From the NCBI RefSeq assembly GCF_018613895.1, contig NZ_JAGGPH010000007.1:62001-126000 (forward strand): a DNA stretch of 64,000 nucleotides, in the 5' to 3' direction. The translations under genes and the position numbers were made by a program. Below the pieces are notes generated by a model that was not told the DNA's origin, did not search any database, and was given only the letters and a program-made list of their open reading frames with translations. The stretch is from Curtobacterium sp. ISL-83 (GTDB lineage Bacteria; Actinomycetota; Actinomycetes; Actinomycetales; Microbacteriaceae). Shown here in pieces: positions 27,689 to 35,455 of this stretch; the first letter of the stretch is position 1, and the number at the start of each line of letters is the position of its first letter.

Positions 27689-28156
27689 TTGAGCACACAC
27701 GCTGGTCTCCGCCGTGCCAGGCAAGTCCTGGCCGCCGTCATCAACCCGAAGATGCGTCAAGCGCTTGGCGGCAGCGGCAGCGGCAGCGGCGGCCGGGGCG
27801 GGCTCGAACGATTCGACTGGGTTGATCCCGATGGACGAGTGGACGTCCCACAACTGCGCGAATCGATGGCCGTGATCGAGTCGCTGCTCGACGACACAGC
27901 GATCCTCCGGTTCGACCGCGTGTCCCAGCTCCCCAGCGACGACAGCGCACGCCGGAACCTGTCCCTCGAGATCGTTGCCCTCGTGCTCCGCCGTCTGGGG
28001 TCTCCACCCCGAGTCTCGGAGGAGCGACTCAACGCCGCGCTCGCGATGGTCGTGGAGGACTTCTCCGTGGTGCGACGCGACGCCGTCGACGCAGGCCTCC
28101 TCGATCGGACACCGGACGGCCGGACGTACTCGCTGCGACGCACGGCGCCCGAGTGA
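27689..28156 (+). CDS. DUF2087 domain protein
   Basis: A 155-residue protein. TTG at 27689, with GAAAGG upstream, was chosen because it is the last plausible start before the compact coding region; the frame extends upstream, but only as antisense to sucC. Residues 27-38 form a [12 protein letters not shown] linker. The C-terminus [29 protein letters not shown] matches the DUF2087 pattern (LRR..VD.GLL.R..DG..Y), a winged-helix-like domain often attached to regulators. It ends 101 bp before the peptide gene and reads in the same direction, so it may regulate the RiPP cluster; that link is an inference. Confidence 0.65.
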   Translation: MSTHAGLRRARQVLAAVINPKMRQALGGSGSGSGGRGGLERFDWVDPDGRVDVPQLRESMAVIESLLDDTAILRFDRVSQLPSDDSARRNLSLEIVALVLRRLGSPPRVSEERLNAALAMVVEDFSVVRRDAVDAGLLDRTPDGRTYSLRRTAPE

Positions 28157-28176
28157 CCCCAGGTGCGGCGCCCCGC

Positions 28177-28206
28177 TTGCCATACCGGAATTTCAGTGAC
28201 TAGCAT
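28177..28206 (+). promoter_or_regulatory. Promoter of the RiPP peptide gene
   Basis: TTGCCA (28177-28182), an 18-bp spacer and TAGCAT (28201-28206), a good housekeeping-sigma match. It sits 52 bp ahead of the peptide start codon in a locally AT-richer stretch. Confidence 0.65.
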
Positions 28207-28257
28207 TCCAACGGGAGTCGCCCGGTTGTCGGGGGACCACGTTGAAAGGGGATCCAC

Positions 28258-28386
28258 ATGAACTCCACGCTGTTCCAGGCACAGGACCGCGCCGTCGGGG
28301 CGACGCGGCAGGCTGGCGGCTACGGGCCGAACGTCGTCGACGCCGACGCCGACCAGGCGCCCGTCCTCAGCGGTTCCGGCCGCTGA
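28258..28386 (+). CDS. Putative RiPP precursor peptide (42 residues)
   Basis: The small gene has a strong ribosome binding site (GAAAGGGG, about 6 bases before the ATG) and its own promoter. The peptide begins MNSTLFQAQDRAVGATRQAG, continues GYGPNVVDADADQAPV and ends LSGSGR. It has no Cys; candidate modifiable residues are Ser3, Thr4, Thr16, Ser38, Ser40 and the Gly/Tyr-rich middle. Its position directly before a YcaO gene and an exporter, with a strong hairpin between, is the standard layout of ribosomally made, post-translationally modified peptides. The leader/core boundary is unknown; Gly20-Gly21 is one possible cleavage site but no dedicated peptidase gene is nearby. No similarity to a known peptide was recognised. 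Confidence 0.7.
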   Translation: MNSTLFQAQDRAVGATRQAGGYGPNVVDADADQAPVLSGSGR

Positions 28387-28394
28387 GGACCGCT

Positions 28395-28433
28395 GGAAGA
28401 GGGGTCCGCGACCACGTGTCGCGGACCCCTTCC
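28395..28433 (+). terminator. Strong hairpin between precursor and YcaO genes (attenuator)
   Basis: A perfect 12-bp stem, GGGGTCCGCGAC (28401-28412) with GTCGCGGACCCC (28418-28429) around loop CACGT, extended by GGAA/TTCC. It lies 8 bp after the peptide stop codon and 17 bp before the YcaO start. Such hairpins let precursor mRNA accumulate over enzyme mRNA. Confidence 0.8.
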
Positions 28434-28450
28434 TGTCCTCGGGACCATCC

Positions 28451-29929
28451 ATGACCCTCCTGCAACAACTCGAGAACCAGCTCCCACAGCTTCGGGCGAC
28501 GACGTGCGGCAACACGCGCATCCGAACGCGGACCATGCGACACCCGCATCAGCTGTCGCTGTTCGTGGTGTGGTCGCAGCCTGAAGACGCAAAGTCGGTG
28601 TGCGATCGATGCGTGGGTCGCAAGATCGAATTGCTGTTCAGCTCGGCGAGCTCCCGGACAACGGATCTCAGCGTCGGGGATGCCCGACGACTCACCGAAG
28701 ACTGCGCAGGGCGCGGAGTCGGACTCGCTGCATCGAACGCCGACGTGTCACAAAACTGGTCCTTGCTCGCTCCGTGGCCGGACTGCGACGCGTGCGACCA
28801 TTCCTTGACACACCTCGCAGCCGTTCTCTTGCCGCCCGAAGCCGATTCCGACGCCCCTGTTCTCACGGCCGCGGCAGACGGCAACGGCGTTCGGCGAGCG
28901 ATGGACCCGTCTCGGTTCGCGGCAGCTCACCGCGGTCTCTTCGGCTTCGAGCGCTTCCACCTTGCAGCGCGAGGAGGTGTCAGTCGGTTGATCGCCGCCG
29001 AGTCGGCGCCCCGATGCACATGGGCCGGTGCCCGTGACTTCACGGGCGAGACCATCGAGTTGCCCGGCGGGAGCAGCATCGAGGTCCGCGACCTCGATCG
29101 CTTGGACCGCCCAGGAGTCCTCGCCGTACCGAACTCCTTGGTCAAGGCTCCGTACCTGCCGCCGACCACCGCTTCAGTCGTCGCTCCGACCTCCAGCAGC
29201 ACGACGGGCGCGGCAACAGGAGGGAACGTCGCCGAGGCGAGCCTCCAAGCGATCCTCGAGATCGTGGAACGCGACGCGTTCTGGTTCGCCGCGCGCACCG
29301 GCCTTCCGCTGGCTCCGGCTCACGCTGCGCCGACGTCGGCCGACATCGCCTCCGTGGAGGAGACCTACGGCGTTCAGGTTGTCCTGACGTGGCTTCCCAA
29401 TCCGCTTGCCCTGCCTGTCGCGCATTGTGTGCTCGTCGCCGGCGGCGACGGACACCCGGCATGCTCTCGCGGCATGGGCGTCTCGATCTCCCCCGATGAG
29501 GCACTCCGGAAGAGCCTCATCGAGGCCGTGCAGATGTGGCGCTCCCTCGCGACTGGCCTCGACGTCGGCGATTCCGACACGGACATGCGCGCCTTGTGGT
29601 GGACCGGGCAGGCACAGAACGCCTTCCCGGGCCTCTTCGGAGCGACAGCGGCGTCAACGGACCGCGATCAGTTCTGGGGGAAGGACCTGTCAGGATCCCC
29701 GGCGGACACGATCCTCGACGAACTCGTCCGCCATGCCGCACGGAACGGGCTGCACCTGAGCCGCGCCGTCCTGGCCGACAACCGGGCTCACGCCGTCGTC
29801 AGGTGCATCGCTGAAGAAGTTCTTCCCCTTGACGACCTCTCCTTCCCGAACCAACGAAGATTCGATGCGTGGCGGGCCTTCACTGGCTTCCACGGGCCTG
29901 TCTCGTACCGTCGATCCCTGTTCATGTAG
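28451..29929 (+). CDS. YcaO-family RiPP-modifying enzyme
   Basis: A 492-residue protein. YcaO ATP-binding motifs are visible: TGAATGGNVAEASLQAILEI followed by VERDAF (Glu-Arg-Asp near residues 272-274), and GVSISPDEALRKSLIEAVQ at about 343-362. The N-terminal 170 residues carry two CxxC pairs (Cys51/Cys54 in CDRCVGRK, Cys112/Cys115 in APWPDCDACD), matching the zinc tetrad of azole-forming maturases. The C-terminus ends SYRRSLFM and lacks the PxPxP tail of classical azoline synthases. The enzyme should activate a backbone amide of the peptide at 28258 with ATP. The product could be an azoline, thioamide or amidine. Codons are less GC-biased than flanking genes, suggesting acquisition. The start has only a weak ribosome binding site. 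Confidence 0.85.
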   Translation: MTLLQQLENQLPQLRATTCGNTRIRTRTMRHPHQLSLFVVWSQPEDAKSVCDRCVGRKIELLFSSASSRTTDLSVGDARRLTEDCAGRGVGLAASNADVSQNWSLLAPWPDCDACDHSLTHLAAVLLPPEADSDAPVLTAAADGNGVRRAMDPSRFAAAHRGLFGFERFHLAARGGVSRLIAAESAPRCTWAGARDFTGETIELPGGSSIEVRDLDRLDRPGVLAVPNSLVKAPYLPPTTASVVAPTSSSTTGAATGGNVAEASLQAILEIVERDAFWFAARTGLPLAPAHAAPTSADIASVEETYGVQVVLTWLPNPLALPVAHCVLVAGGDGHPACSRGMGVSISPDEALRKSLIEAVQMWRSLATGLDVGDSDTDMRALWWTGQAQNAFPGLFGATAASTDRDQFWGKDLSGSPADTILDELVRHAARNGLHLSRAVLADNRAHAVVRCIAEEVLPLDDLSFPNQRRFDAWRAFTGFHGPVSYRRSLFM

Positions 29930-29932
29930 ACG

Positions 29933-31087
29933 ATGATCCAACGCACCGGTACAGGCATTTGGCTCTTCCTTGGACTGAGCGGGATCGGCATTGGCTGCTT
30001 CAGCGCCTTCGACAACTTTTACTTCCATGGCCTCGGCTACTCAGTAGCGGTCATCGGCGCACTCACCGCAACCTTCAACATCTCGCTCGCGGTGGCAGAA
30101 CTCCCGTCGGCGGTCATCTTCGATCGCCGCTCGCACTGGGCGGCGATCCAGATCGGCAACGGCATCCGGTTCGTCGGGATTCTCCTGTTCTTCTTCGCGT
30201 TCGGTCCCGTCGGTGACTTCGCCGGTGAAGCGCTCGCTGGTGTCGGAGCTGCCGCCATGAGTGGCACGTCGGTCGCGTACATGCTCAACCGGCTCGGGCC
30301 GGTGTCCGATCACGAACGGCGCCGCGCGCTCGGGTTCTCAGCAGCGCTCGGTGCCGGGACGTCTCTCATCGGCGGCGCGCTCGGCCTGATGTCGTTCGCG
30401 CACGACCCGATGCTCATCTGGGGCGCCGGGGCTGCGTGGGTAGGACTGGCCGGGATCGTCTTCTTCATCGGCCGCCCACGGGTCCGAACGCTCGCGGAAC
30501 GCCCGACCGAGCCGTTGTCGTCGTACCTGGCTGCGCTCATCGCGATCAGCCGGCACCCGCGGGCGTGGCTGTCAGTGACGGCAGACGCGGCGCTCGTTGG
30601 ACCGCTGCTGCTCTGGCAGCTCCGTCTCGGCACGACCAGCATCACTGCGATCTTCTTCGGCTTCGCAGTCATGAAGGCCGCGGGAGTACTCGGAGGGCAG
30701 CTCGTAACGCACCGGAAGGTCGACGGGCGACTCGTCCTGCTGTGCCTCGCATGCAACATCGCCGCGGTCATCACGTTCGCCTCCGTGAACGCAGCGATAC
30801 TCATCGTCCTCTTCTTCGGCATCCACGTCTTGCTCCGCATCGCCGTCAGCGCCTACTGCCGCTCCGAACTCCATGCGGTGGTGGACGATGGTCGCCGCGC
30901 CGGTGCGAGCTCAGTGGTCTCACTGCTCGGTTCACTCGTCACCGCGCTCGCAGCGCTCCTCGTGGGACGCATCGCTGACGCCGGCGGGCCGCTTTTAGCG
31001 ATGATCCCGAGCATCGCGTTGTACGCCTCCGTCGGAGTCATCACCCTCGCCTCTCGTCGCTCGGCGGAACCACTCGAGTCCGTCTGA
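29933..31087 (+). CDS. MFS transporter, probable exporter of the modified peptide
   Basis: A 384-residue membrane protein with 10-12 hydrophobic segments. It has the MFS layout: loop DRRSHWAAIQIGNGIR between segments 2 and 3, a central loop GRPRVRTLAERPTEPLSSYL, and a second half ending RIADAGGPLLAMIPSIALYASVGVI. It starts 3 bp after the YcaO stop codon, so it is co-translated, and is the only transporter in the cluster. Export of, or self-protection from, the peptide product is the natural reading. Codon use resembles the YcaO gene rather than the chromosomal neighbours. Confidence 0.85.
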   Translation: MIQRTGTGIWLFLGLSGIGIGCFSAFDNFYFHGLGYSVAVIGALTATFNISLAVAELPSAVIFDRRSHWAAIQIGNGIRFVGILLFFFAFGPVGDFAGEALAGVGAAAMSGTSVAYMLNRLGPVSDHERRRALGFSAALGAGTSLIGGALGLMSFAHDPMLIWGAGAAWVGLAGIVFFIGRPRVRTLAERPTEPLSSYLAALIAISRHPRAWLSVTADAALVGPLLLWQLRLGTTSITAIFFGFAVMKAAGVLGGQLVTHRKVDGRLVLLCLACNIAAVITFASVNAAILIVLFFGIHVLLRIAVSAYCRSELHAVVDDGRRAGASSVVSLLGSLVTALAALLVGRIADAGGPLLAMIPSIALYASVGVITLASRRSAEPLESV

Positions 31088-31197
31088 ACGGTGCATCGAT
31101 CTCCGCCACGCCGCCTCGACGGTGCGACACGCCGACCGTTGGCCGCCCCGCGCATCGCGGTGTGGCCCCCCAGGGGGAGCCCGGCACCGTCGGTCTC

Positions 31198-32829
31198 ATG
31201 GACGACGCACTCCGCTCCCACGCCACCGAGGTGTTCGGTTGGACCCTCCGCCCCGACCAGGTCTCCGTCATCGACGCCGTGCTGGAGGGCCGGGACGCCC
31301 TCGCCGTGATGCCCACCGGTTCCGGCAAGTCCGCGATCTACCAGGTCGCCGGACTCGTGCTCGACGGGCTCGTGGTCGTCGTCTCCCCGCTCGTGGCGCT
31401 GCAGGAGGACCAGGTGGTGGGCCTCGAGCACCACGAGGGCGCACCCCGTGCCGTGGCGATGAACGCGACGAAGAAGGCGCGGGCCGTCACCGAGGCGTGG
31501 GACGCCGTCGCTGCGGGCGAGGTCACCTACGTGTTCCTCGCACCGGAGCAGCTCGCGAAGGACGACGTCATCGACCGGCTCCGGGACGCCGGCGTCGCCC
31601 TCGTCACGGTCGACGAGGCGCACTGCGTCTCGTCGTGGGGTCACGACTTCCGCCCGGACTACCTGGCGCTCGGCGAGGTGATCGAGCGCCTCGGCCGACC
31701 GCCGGTCCTCGCGCTCACCGCGACGGGCTCGACACCGGTCCGCGACGACGTGGTCACCCGGCTCGGGATGCGCGACCCGTTCCTCCTCGCGACGGGGTTC
31801 GACCGGCCCGGCATCCGGCTCGAGGTCGTGCGGCACGCCGAGGACCGCGACAAGCGGGACGCCGTGGTCGAGCAGGTCGCGGCGCTCGACGGCCCCGCCG
31901 TCGTCTACGTCTCCACCCGCGCGGCGACGACCGAGTACGCCGACGCCCTCGCTGCTCGGGGACGACTGGCGCAGCCGTACCACGCGGGCATGCCGATCAG
32001 TGAGCGTGAGACCGTGCACACCGGGTTCCTCGACGGCGACGTCGAGGTGGTCGTGGCGACGAGCGCGTTCGGCATGGGCATCGACAAGCCCGACGTGCGG
32101 TTCGTCGTGCACGCGGACATCCCCGAGTCGTTGGACGCTTACTACCAGGAGGTCGGCCGCGCCGGGCGGGACGCGGAACCCGCCCTCGCGACCCTGCACT
32201 ACCGCGCCGAGGACCTCGGTCTCCGCCGCTTCTTCGCCTCGGGATCGCCGCGCCCCGCGACCATCCGCGCCGCGTTCCGTACCGTGCCCGCGACCGGATC
32301 GATCCCGCGCGCGGCCCTCGTCGAGGCGTCCGGACTCGCTCCGCGCACCGCCGGGCGCGCCGTGAACGCCCTGATCGAGGCGGGCGTCCTGCAGGACGAC
32401 GTCGACGGCATCTCCCGCGTGCCGGGCGCCGTCGACACCCCGGACGGTGCGGCAGCAGCGGCAGCGGCACGGGCCGCCGAACGGGAACGCGTCGAGGAGT
32501 CCCGGATCGCGATGATGCGCCAGTTCGCCGAGACCTCGGGGTGCCGTCGGCAGTTCCTGCTCGCGTACTTCGGGGACGAGATCCCGGAACCGTGCGGCAA
32601 CTGCGACACGTGCGCCTCGGGCACGGCCTACGCCGAGGAGACCTCCGGGGTGGACGGGGCGAACGACGCCACCTGGCCGCCGGACGCGCACGTGGAGCAC
32701 GCGGAGTGGGGCTCCGGGATCGTGATGAGCACCGAGGAAGACCGCATCACGGTGTTCTTCGAGGCGGCCGGCTACCGGACGCTCGCCCTCGCCGACGTCG
32801 AGTCGCGCGGGCTGCTCGAGCGCGTCTGA
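31198..32829 (+). CDS. recQ: RecQ-type ATP-dependent DNA helicase
   Basis: A 543-residue helicase. Walker A is MPTGSGKSAIYQVAG near residue 39, the DEAH box VDEAHCVSSWGHDFRPDY near 137, and motif VI QEVGRAGRDAEPALA near 320. The RecQ zinc cluster follows (CRRQFLLAYFGDE, CGNCDTC, around residues 447-472). It lacks an HRDC domain and is shorter than E. coli RecQ, as in other actinobacterial RecQ-like proteins. The ATG at 31198 was chosen because the 12 residues upstream are not conserved-looking. It is transcribed with, but probably independent of, the RiPP cluster. Confidence 0.92.
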   Translation: MDDALRSHATEVFGWTLRPDQVSVIDAVLEGRDALAVMPTGSGKSAIYQVAGLVLDGLVVVVSPLVALQEDQVVGLEHHEGAPRAVAMNATKKARAVTEAWDAVAAGEVTYVFLAPEQLAKDDVIDRLRDAGVALVTVDEAHCVSSWGHDFRPDYLALGEVIERLGRPPVLALTATGSTPVRDDVVTRLGMRDPFLLATGFDRPGIRLEVVRHAEDRDKRDAVVEQVAALDGPAVVYVSTRAATTEYADALAARGRLAQPYHAGMPISERETVHTGFLDGDVEVVVATSAFGMGIDKPDVRFVVHADIPESLDAYYQEVGRAGRDAEPALATLHYRAEDLGLRRFFASGSPRPATIRAAFRTVPATGSIPRAALVEASGLAPRTAGRAVNALIEAGVLQDDVDGISRVPGAVDTPDGAAAAAAARAAERERVEESRIAMMRQFAETSGCRRQFLLAYFGDEIPEPCGNCDTCASGTAYAEETSGVDGANDATWPPDAHVEHAEWGSGIVMSTEEDRITVFFEAAGYRTLALADVESRGLLERV

Positions 32830-32836
32830 CGACGAT

Positions 32837-32914
32837 CGCGGTTGCTCGGGCGGGGGAAGGCGCGGTCGCTCGACCACCCGTCGGCGACCGCGCTCCACTC
32901 CCCCGAGCACCGCG
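32837..32914 (+). terminator. Long imperfect hairpin downstream of recQ
   Basis: A 78-base imperfect palindrome starts 8 bp after the recQ stop codon. Outer arms are near CGCGGTTGCTCGG and CCGAGCACCGCG; inner arms are GGCGCGGTCGC and GCGACCGCGCT. It is a probable terminator. Confidence 0.6.
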
Positions 32915-33049
32915 AGTGTGCACGGCGTCCGTGACGGGCAGGTAACGTGCCGGTGAACACGACGCGAAGTCACCCGATCGCCGCGCCGACCGGACGTCTC
33001 CGCAGCCGACTGGGGTAAGCAGGAAGCCCCCAACCAGAAGGAGCACGCC

Positions 33050-33337
33050 GTGAGCGACCCCGGTATCACCCCGAACGACGGCAGCGACGAGTTCCGCGAC
33101 GACGACGTGGACACCGAGCACGTCGGACCGGTCGAGTTCGACGACCGCGAAGAGGCCCTCGAGACCGTGACGAACGACGCCGTCGCGGGCGAGACCGTCG
33201 AACCGCAGCTCGGCGACGGCACCGACGATGGGCCCACCGGCGGCGCATCCCGTGAGGGCGCACCGGACATGTTCGAGCACGACTCCGACGAGGACGGCCG
33301 CAACCTCGCGACCGAGGACGGGTCCGGCCCGCTCTGA
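33050..33337 (+). CDS. Small acidic protein of unknown function
   Basis: A 95-residue, strongly acidic protein (Asp/Glu about one third) without hydrophobic segments: SDPGITPNDGSDEFRDDDVD near the start, MFEHDSDEDGRNLATEDGSG at the end. The GTG at 33050 follows a near-perfect AAGGAG, implying efficient translation. No domain was recognised and it is probably largely disordered. A GACGGGAGGC hairpin follows it. Confidence 0.7.
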   Translation: MSDPGITPNDGSDEFRDDDVDTEHVGPVEFDDREEALETVTNDAVAGETVEPQLGDGTDDGPTGGASREGAPDMFEHDSDEDGRNLATEDGSGPL

Positions 33338-33379
33338 GTCGCGGAACCGACGACCGGCCCGGTCACGTGACCACGGGAC

Positions 33380-33422
33380 GGACGGGAGGCACGGCGCACG
33401 ACCCGCGCCGTGCCTCCCGTCC
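33380..33422 (+). terminator. GACGGGAGGC-family hairpin after the acidic-protein gene
   Basis: A perfect 18-bp stem (33380-33397 and 33405-33422) with a 7-base loop, 42 bp past a stop codon and just ahead of the DUF2236 start. It is the most regular member of the family in this window. Confidence 0.8.
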
Positions 33423-33426
33423 TCCT

Positions 33427-34218
33427 GTGGCCAGGTCCGCGAGCCGGGTCGCGGACCGCGACCTGCGACGGTTCCTGGCGGACAGCACCCCGGTGCTCGC
33501 CGGCGGCCGAGCCATCCTGCTGCAGATCGCGGACCCCGTGGTCGGCGCCGGGGTCCGGCGGCACTCCGACTTCGCACGCCGACCGCAGCAGCGCCTGGCC
33601 CACACGCTGATGTTCGTCTACGCCGTGGTGATCGGCACCGATGAGGACGCTGCGACCGCAGCGGGCTTCGTGCACCGGGCCCACCGCCCGGTCGCAGGCG
33701 CTGACGACCTCGACCGTCAACTCTGGGTCGCCGCGACGCTGTACGACTCCGCGCGGCTGGCCCACGAGCTGTTCGGCTCGCCGGTCTCCGAGGCGCGGGC
33801 CGCCGACGTCCTCCGTGCCTACGCGCCGATCGGGACGGCGCTCCGTGTCCCTGCCGCGCAGTGGCCGGGGTCCGTCGAGGCGTTCGACGCGTTCTGGGAG
33901 CGGTCACTCGCCGGGCTCGAGGTCACCGACGACGCCCGCGGGGTCGTCCGTGACCTGCTGCACCCGCGGTTCGCGCCGCTCTGGGTGCGGGCGGCGATGC
34001 CGCTCGTCCGGATCGTGACCGTCGGCATGTTGCCGGCCGCCGTCCGCGAGCAGTACGGGTTCCCCTGGGGCGCCGGCGAGGAGCGGCGCTTCCGGCGGGC
34101 CGTCCGGGGTGTCCGCGCGGTGCGCTCCGTCGTGCCCGGGTGGGTGCTCCGGCTTCCCGGTCCGCTGCTGCTGCGGGCGATGCGACGGGCGGCGCTCGAC
34201 CGCCCCGCGGTACGGTGA
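33427..34218 (+). CDS. DUF2236 (MpaB/latex-clearing-like) oxygenase family protein
   Basis: A 263-residue protein with the family pattern: LADSTPVLAGGRAILLQIADPVVGAGVRRHSDF, then LAHTLMFVYAVVIG and VHRAHRPVAG, then WVAATLYDSARLAHELF and LRVPAAQWPGSVEAFDAFWE. Members are heme-binding oxygenases or uncharacterised. The start is uncertain: GTG 33427 keeps the hairpin at 33380 outside the gene, whereas a GTG at 33367 would place it inside. The next gene begins 5 bp after its stop. Confidence 0.8.
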   Translation: MARSASRVADRDLRRFLADSTPVLAGGRAILLQIADPVVGAGVRRHSDFARRPQQRLAHTLMFVYAVVIGTDEDAATAAGFVHRAHRPVAGADDLDRQLWVAATLYDSARLAHELFGSPVSEARAADVLRAYAPIGTALRVPAAQWPGSVEAFDAFWERSLAGLEVTDDARGVVRDLLHPRFAPLWVRAAMPLVRIVTVGMLPAAVREQYGFPWGAGEERRFRRAVRGVRAVRSVVPGWVLRLPGPLLLRAMRRAALDRPAVR

Positions 34219-34223
34219 CGGGC

Positions 34224-34835
34224 ATGCCGTCCGATCACTTCGCCATCACGGTGCCGGGTTCCTGGTTCGAACTGCCGGTCGACCCCGACCGGCGCGACGA
34301 CCTGATCAGCGCACTCGTGCAGGACCGGATCGCCGAGCACCGCGAGCTCTGGGACCACCGCACCGAGATCGTGCGGGTCCTCCGCCGGTTCGCCCGGTCT
34401 GCATGGGACAGCGGCGCGCGGTACTGCGCCGCCTTCGCGGAGCCGAGCGAGGACGGCATCGTCTCCGGGGCGCTGACGATCACCGTGCTGCCCGCACCCG
34501 AGGCGTCGGAGGACCCGCTCGGGACCCTGACCGACCACGTCGCGTCGCTCGGTGCGGCCGATGACGGCATGCACGTCGACGTGCACGACGTCCCCCGAGC
34601 CGGTCGGGTGCCGCGCACGTGGGGCGTCTCGACGGTGCAGGCCCCGGACGGCCGCGGTTCGTTCGACGTCGTCCTCATGCAGACGTTCTTCCCGGCAGGC
34701 GAGCAGGTCGCCCTGGTCAGCGTGTCCTCACCCGCGACGGACCTCGCCGAACCGCTGCTCGAGCTCTTCGAGACGGTGACGGACACGTTCGAGCTCATCG
34801 ACTCCGCCTCGGTCGGCAGCGGAGCCGACGCGTGA
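34224..34835 (+). CDS. Hypothetical protein near the type VII secretion locus
   Basis: A 203-residue soluble protein. It opens PSDHFAITVPGSWFELPVDP and later has GALTITVLPAP, VSTVQAPDGRGSFDVVLMQTFF and PLLELFETVTDTFELI. No enzyme motif or signal peptide was recognised. It sits between the DUF2236 gene and an FHA-domain gene with which it overlaps by GTGA, so it probably works with the FHA protein; a type VII secretion accessory role is a guess from position. Confidence 0.6.
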   Translation: MPSDHFAITVPGSWFELPVDPDRRDDLISALVQDRIAEHRELWDHRTEIVRVLRRFARSAWDSGARYCAAFAEPSEDGIVSGALTITVLPAPEASEDPLGTLTDHVASLGAADDGMHVDVHDVPRAGRVPRTWGVSTVQAPDGRGSFDVVLMQTFFPAGEQVALVSVSSPATDLAEPLLELFETVTDTFELIDSASVGSGADA

Positions 34836-35425
34836 GGCTCTGGCCCTTCCGCCGGCGCCGGGTTGCCGAGCCCGTGGTCGAACGGGTCACCGCCGAGGAC
34901 CTCGCCCACATGGCCCGGCGTGGTGAACTCGCTCGCTCCGTCGTGACGCCGCCGCCCGCGCCCCGGGCGTCCTCGGACCGTGTCCGCGCGACCGTCGCCC
35001 AGCTGCCCGGCCGCCCCCTGGGCGGCACGGTCACGGGGCACGCCCCGCCGGCTCGCCAGACCGCGGCGGCCGTCCTGCTCCTCGACGACCAGCGCCGCGT
35101 CACCGTGACCGGTCCGGGGCTGATCGGCCGCGACCCGGCGAGCACTCACCCTGACGTCGGGTACGCGCACGTCATCGCGCTCGAGGACCCGGACCGACTG
35201 CTCAGCCGCACGCACCTGGAGTTCGGGTTCGGTGCGGAGGGGTCCTTCTGGGTGCTCGACGCGGCGTCCGCGAACGGGGTCGAACTGCACCGGCCCGGGT
35301 TCCCGGCGACGATGCTCGCCCCGACCCAGCGCACCGTGGTGCAGCCGGGCGACACCGTCGTGTTCGGCGGCCACACGCTCCGGGCCGAGCCGGCCACCGG
35401 CCTCGTCGCCGAGTCCACCAACTGA
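34832..35425 (+). CDS. FHA domain protein
   Basis: A 197-residue protein. A basic start (RLWPFRRRR) and a Pro/Ala linker lead to a C-terminal forkhead-associated domain: GPGLIGRDPAS (Gly-Arg), LLSRTHLEFGF (Ser and His that contact phosphothreonine), VLDAASANGVEL (Asn-Gly) and VVQPGDTVVFGG. It should bind phosphothreonine on a partner. The GTG at 34832 overlaps the preceding stop codon. FHA proteins are recurrent type VII secretion partners and the EccC-like ATPase is encoded 1 kb away. Confidence 0.85.
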   Translation: MRLWPFRRRRVAEPVVERVTAEDLAHMARRGELARSVVTPPPAPRASSDRVRATVAQLPGRPLGGTVTGHAPPARQTAAAVLLLDDQRRVTVTGPGLIGRDPASTHPDVGYAHVIALEDPDRLLSRTHLEFGFGAEGSFWVLDAASANGVELHRPGFPATMLAPTQRTVVQPGDTVVFGGHTLRAEPATGLVAESTN

Positions 35426-35455
35426 CCGCAGCCGAAGCGACCGGGAGGATCAGCG

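Noticed and set aside
33367..33426. Earlier GTG start for the DUF2236 gene
   Set aside because: It would place the whole GACGGGAGGC hairpin inside the coding region; other hairpins of this family are intergenic, so GTG 33427 is preferred.
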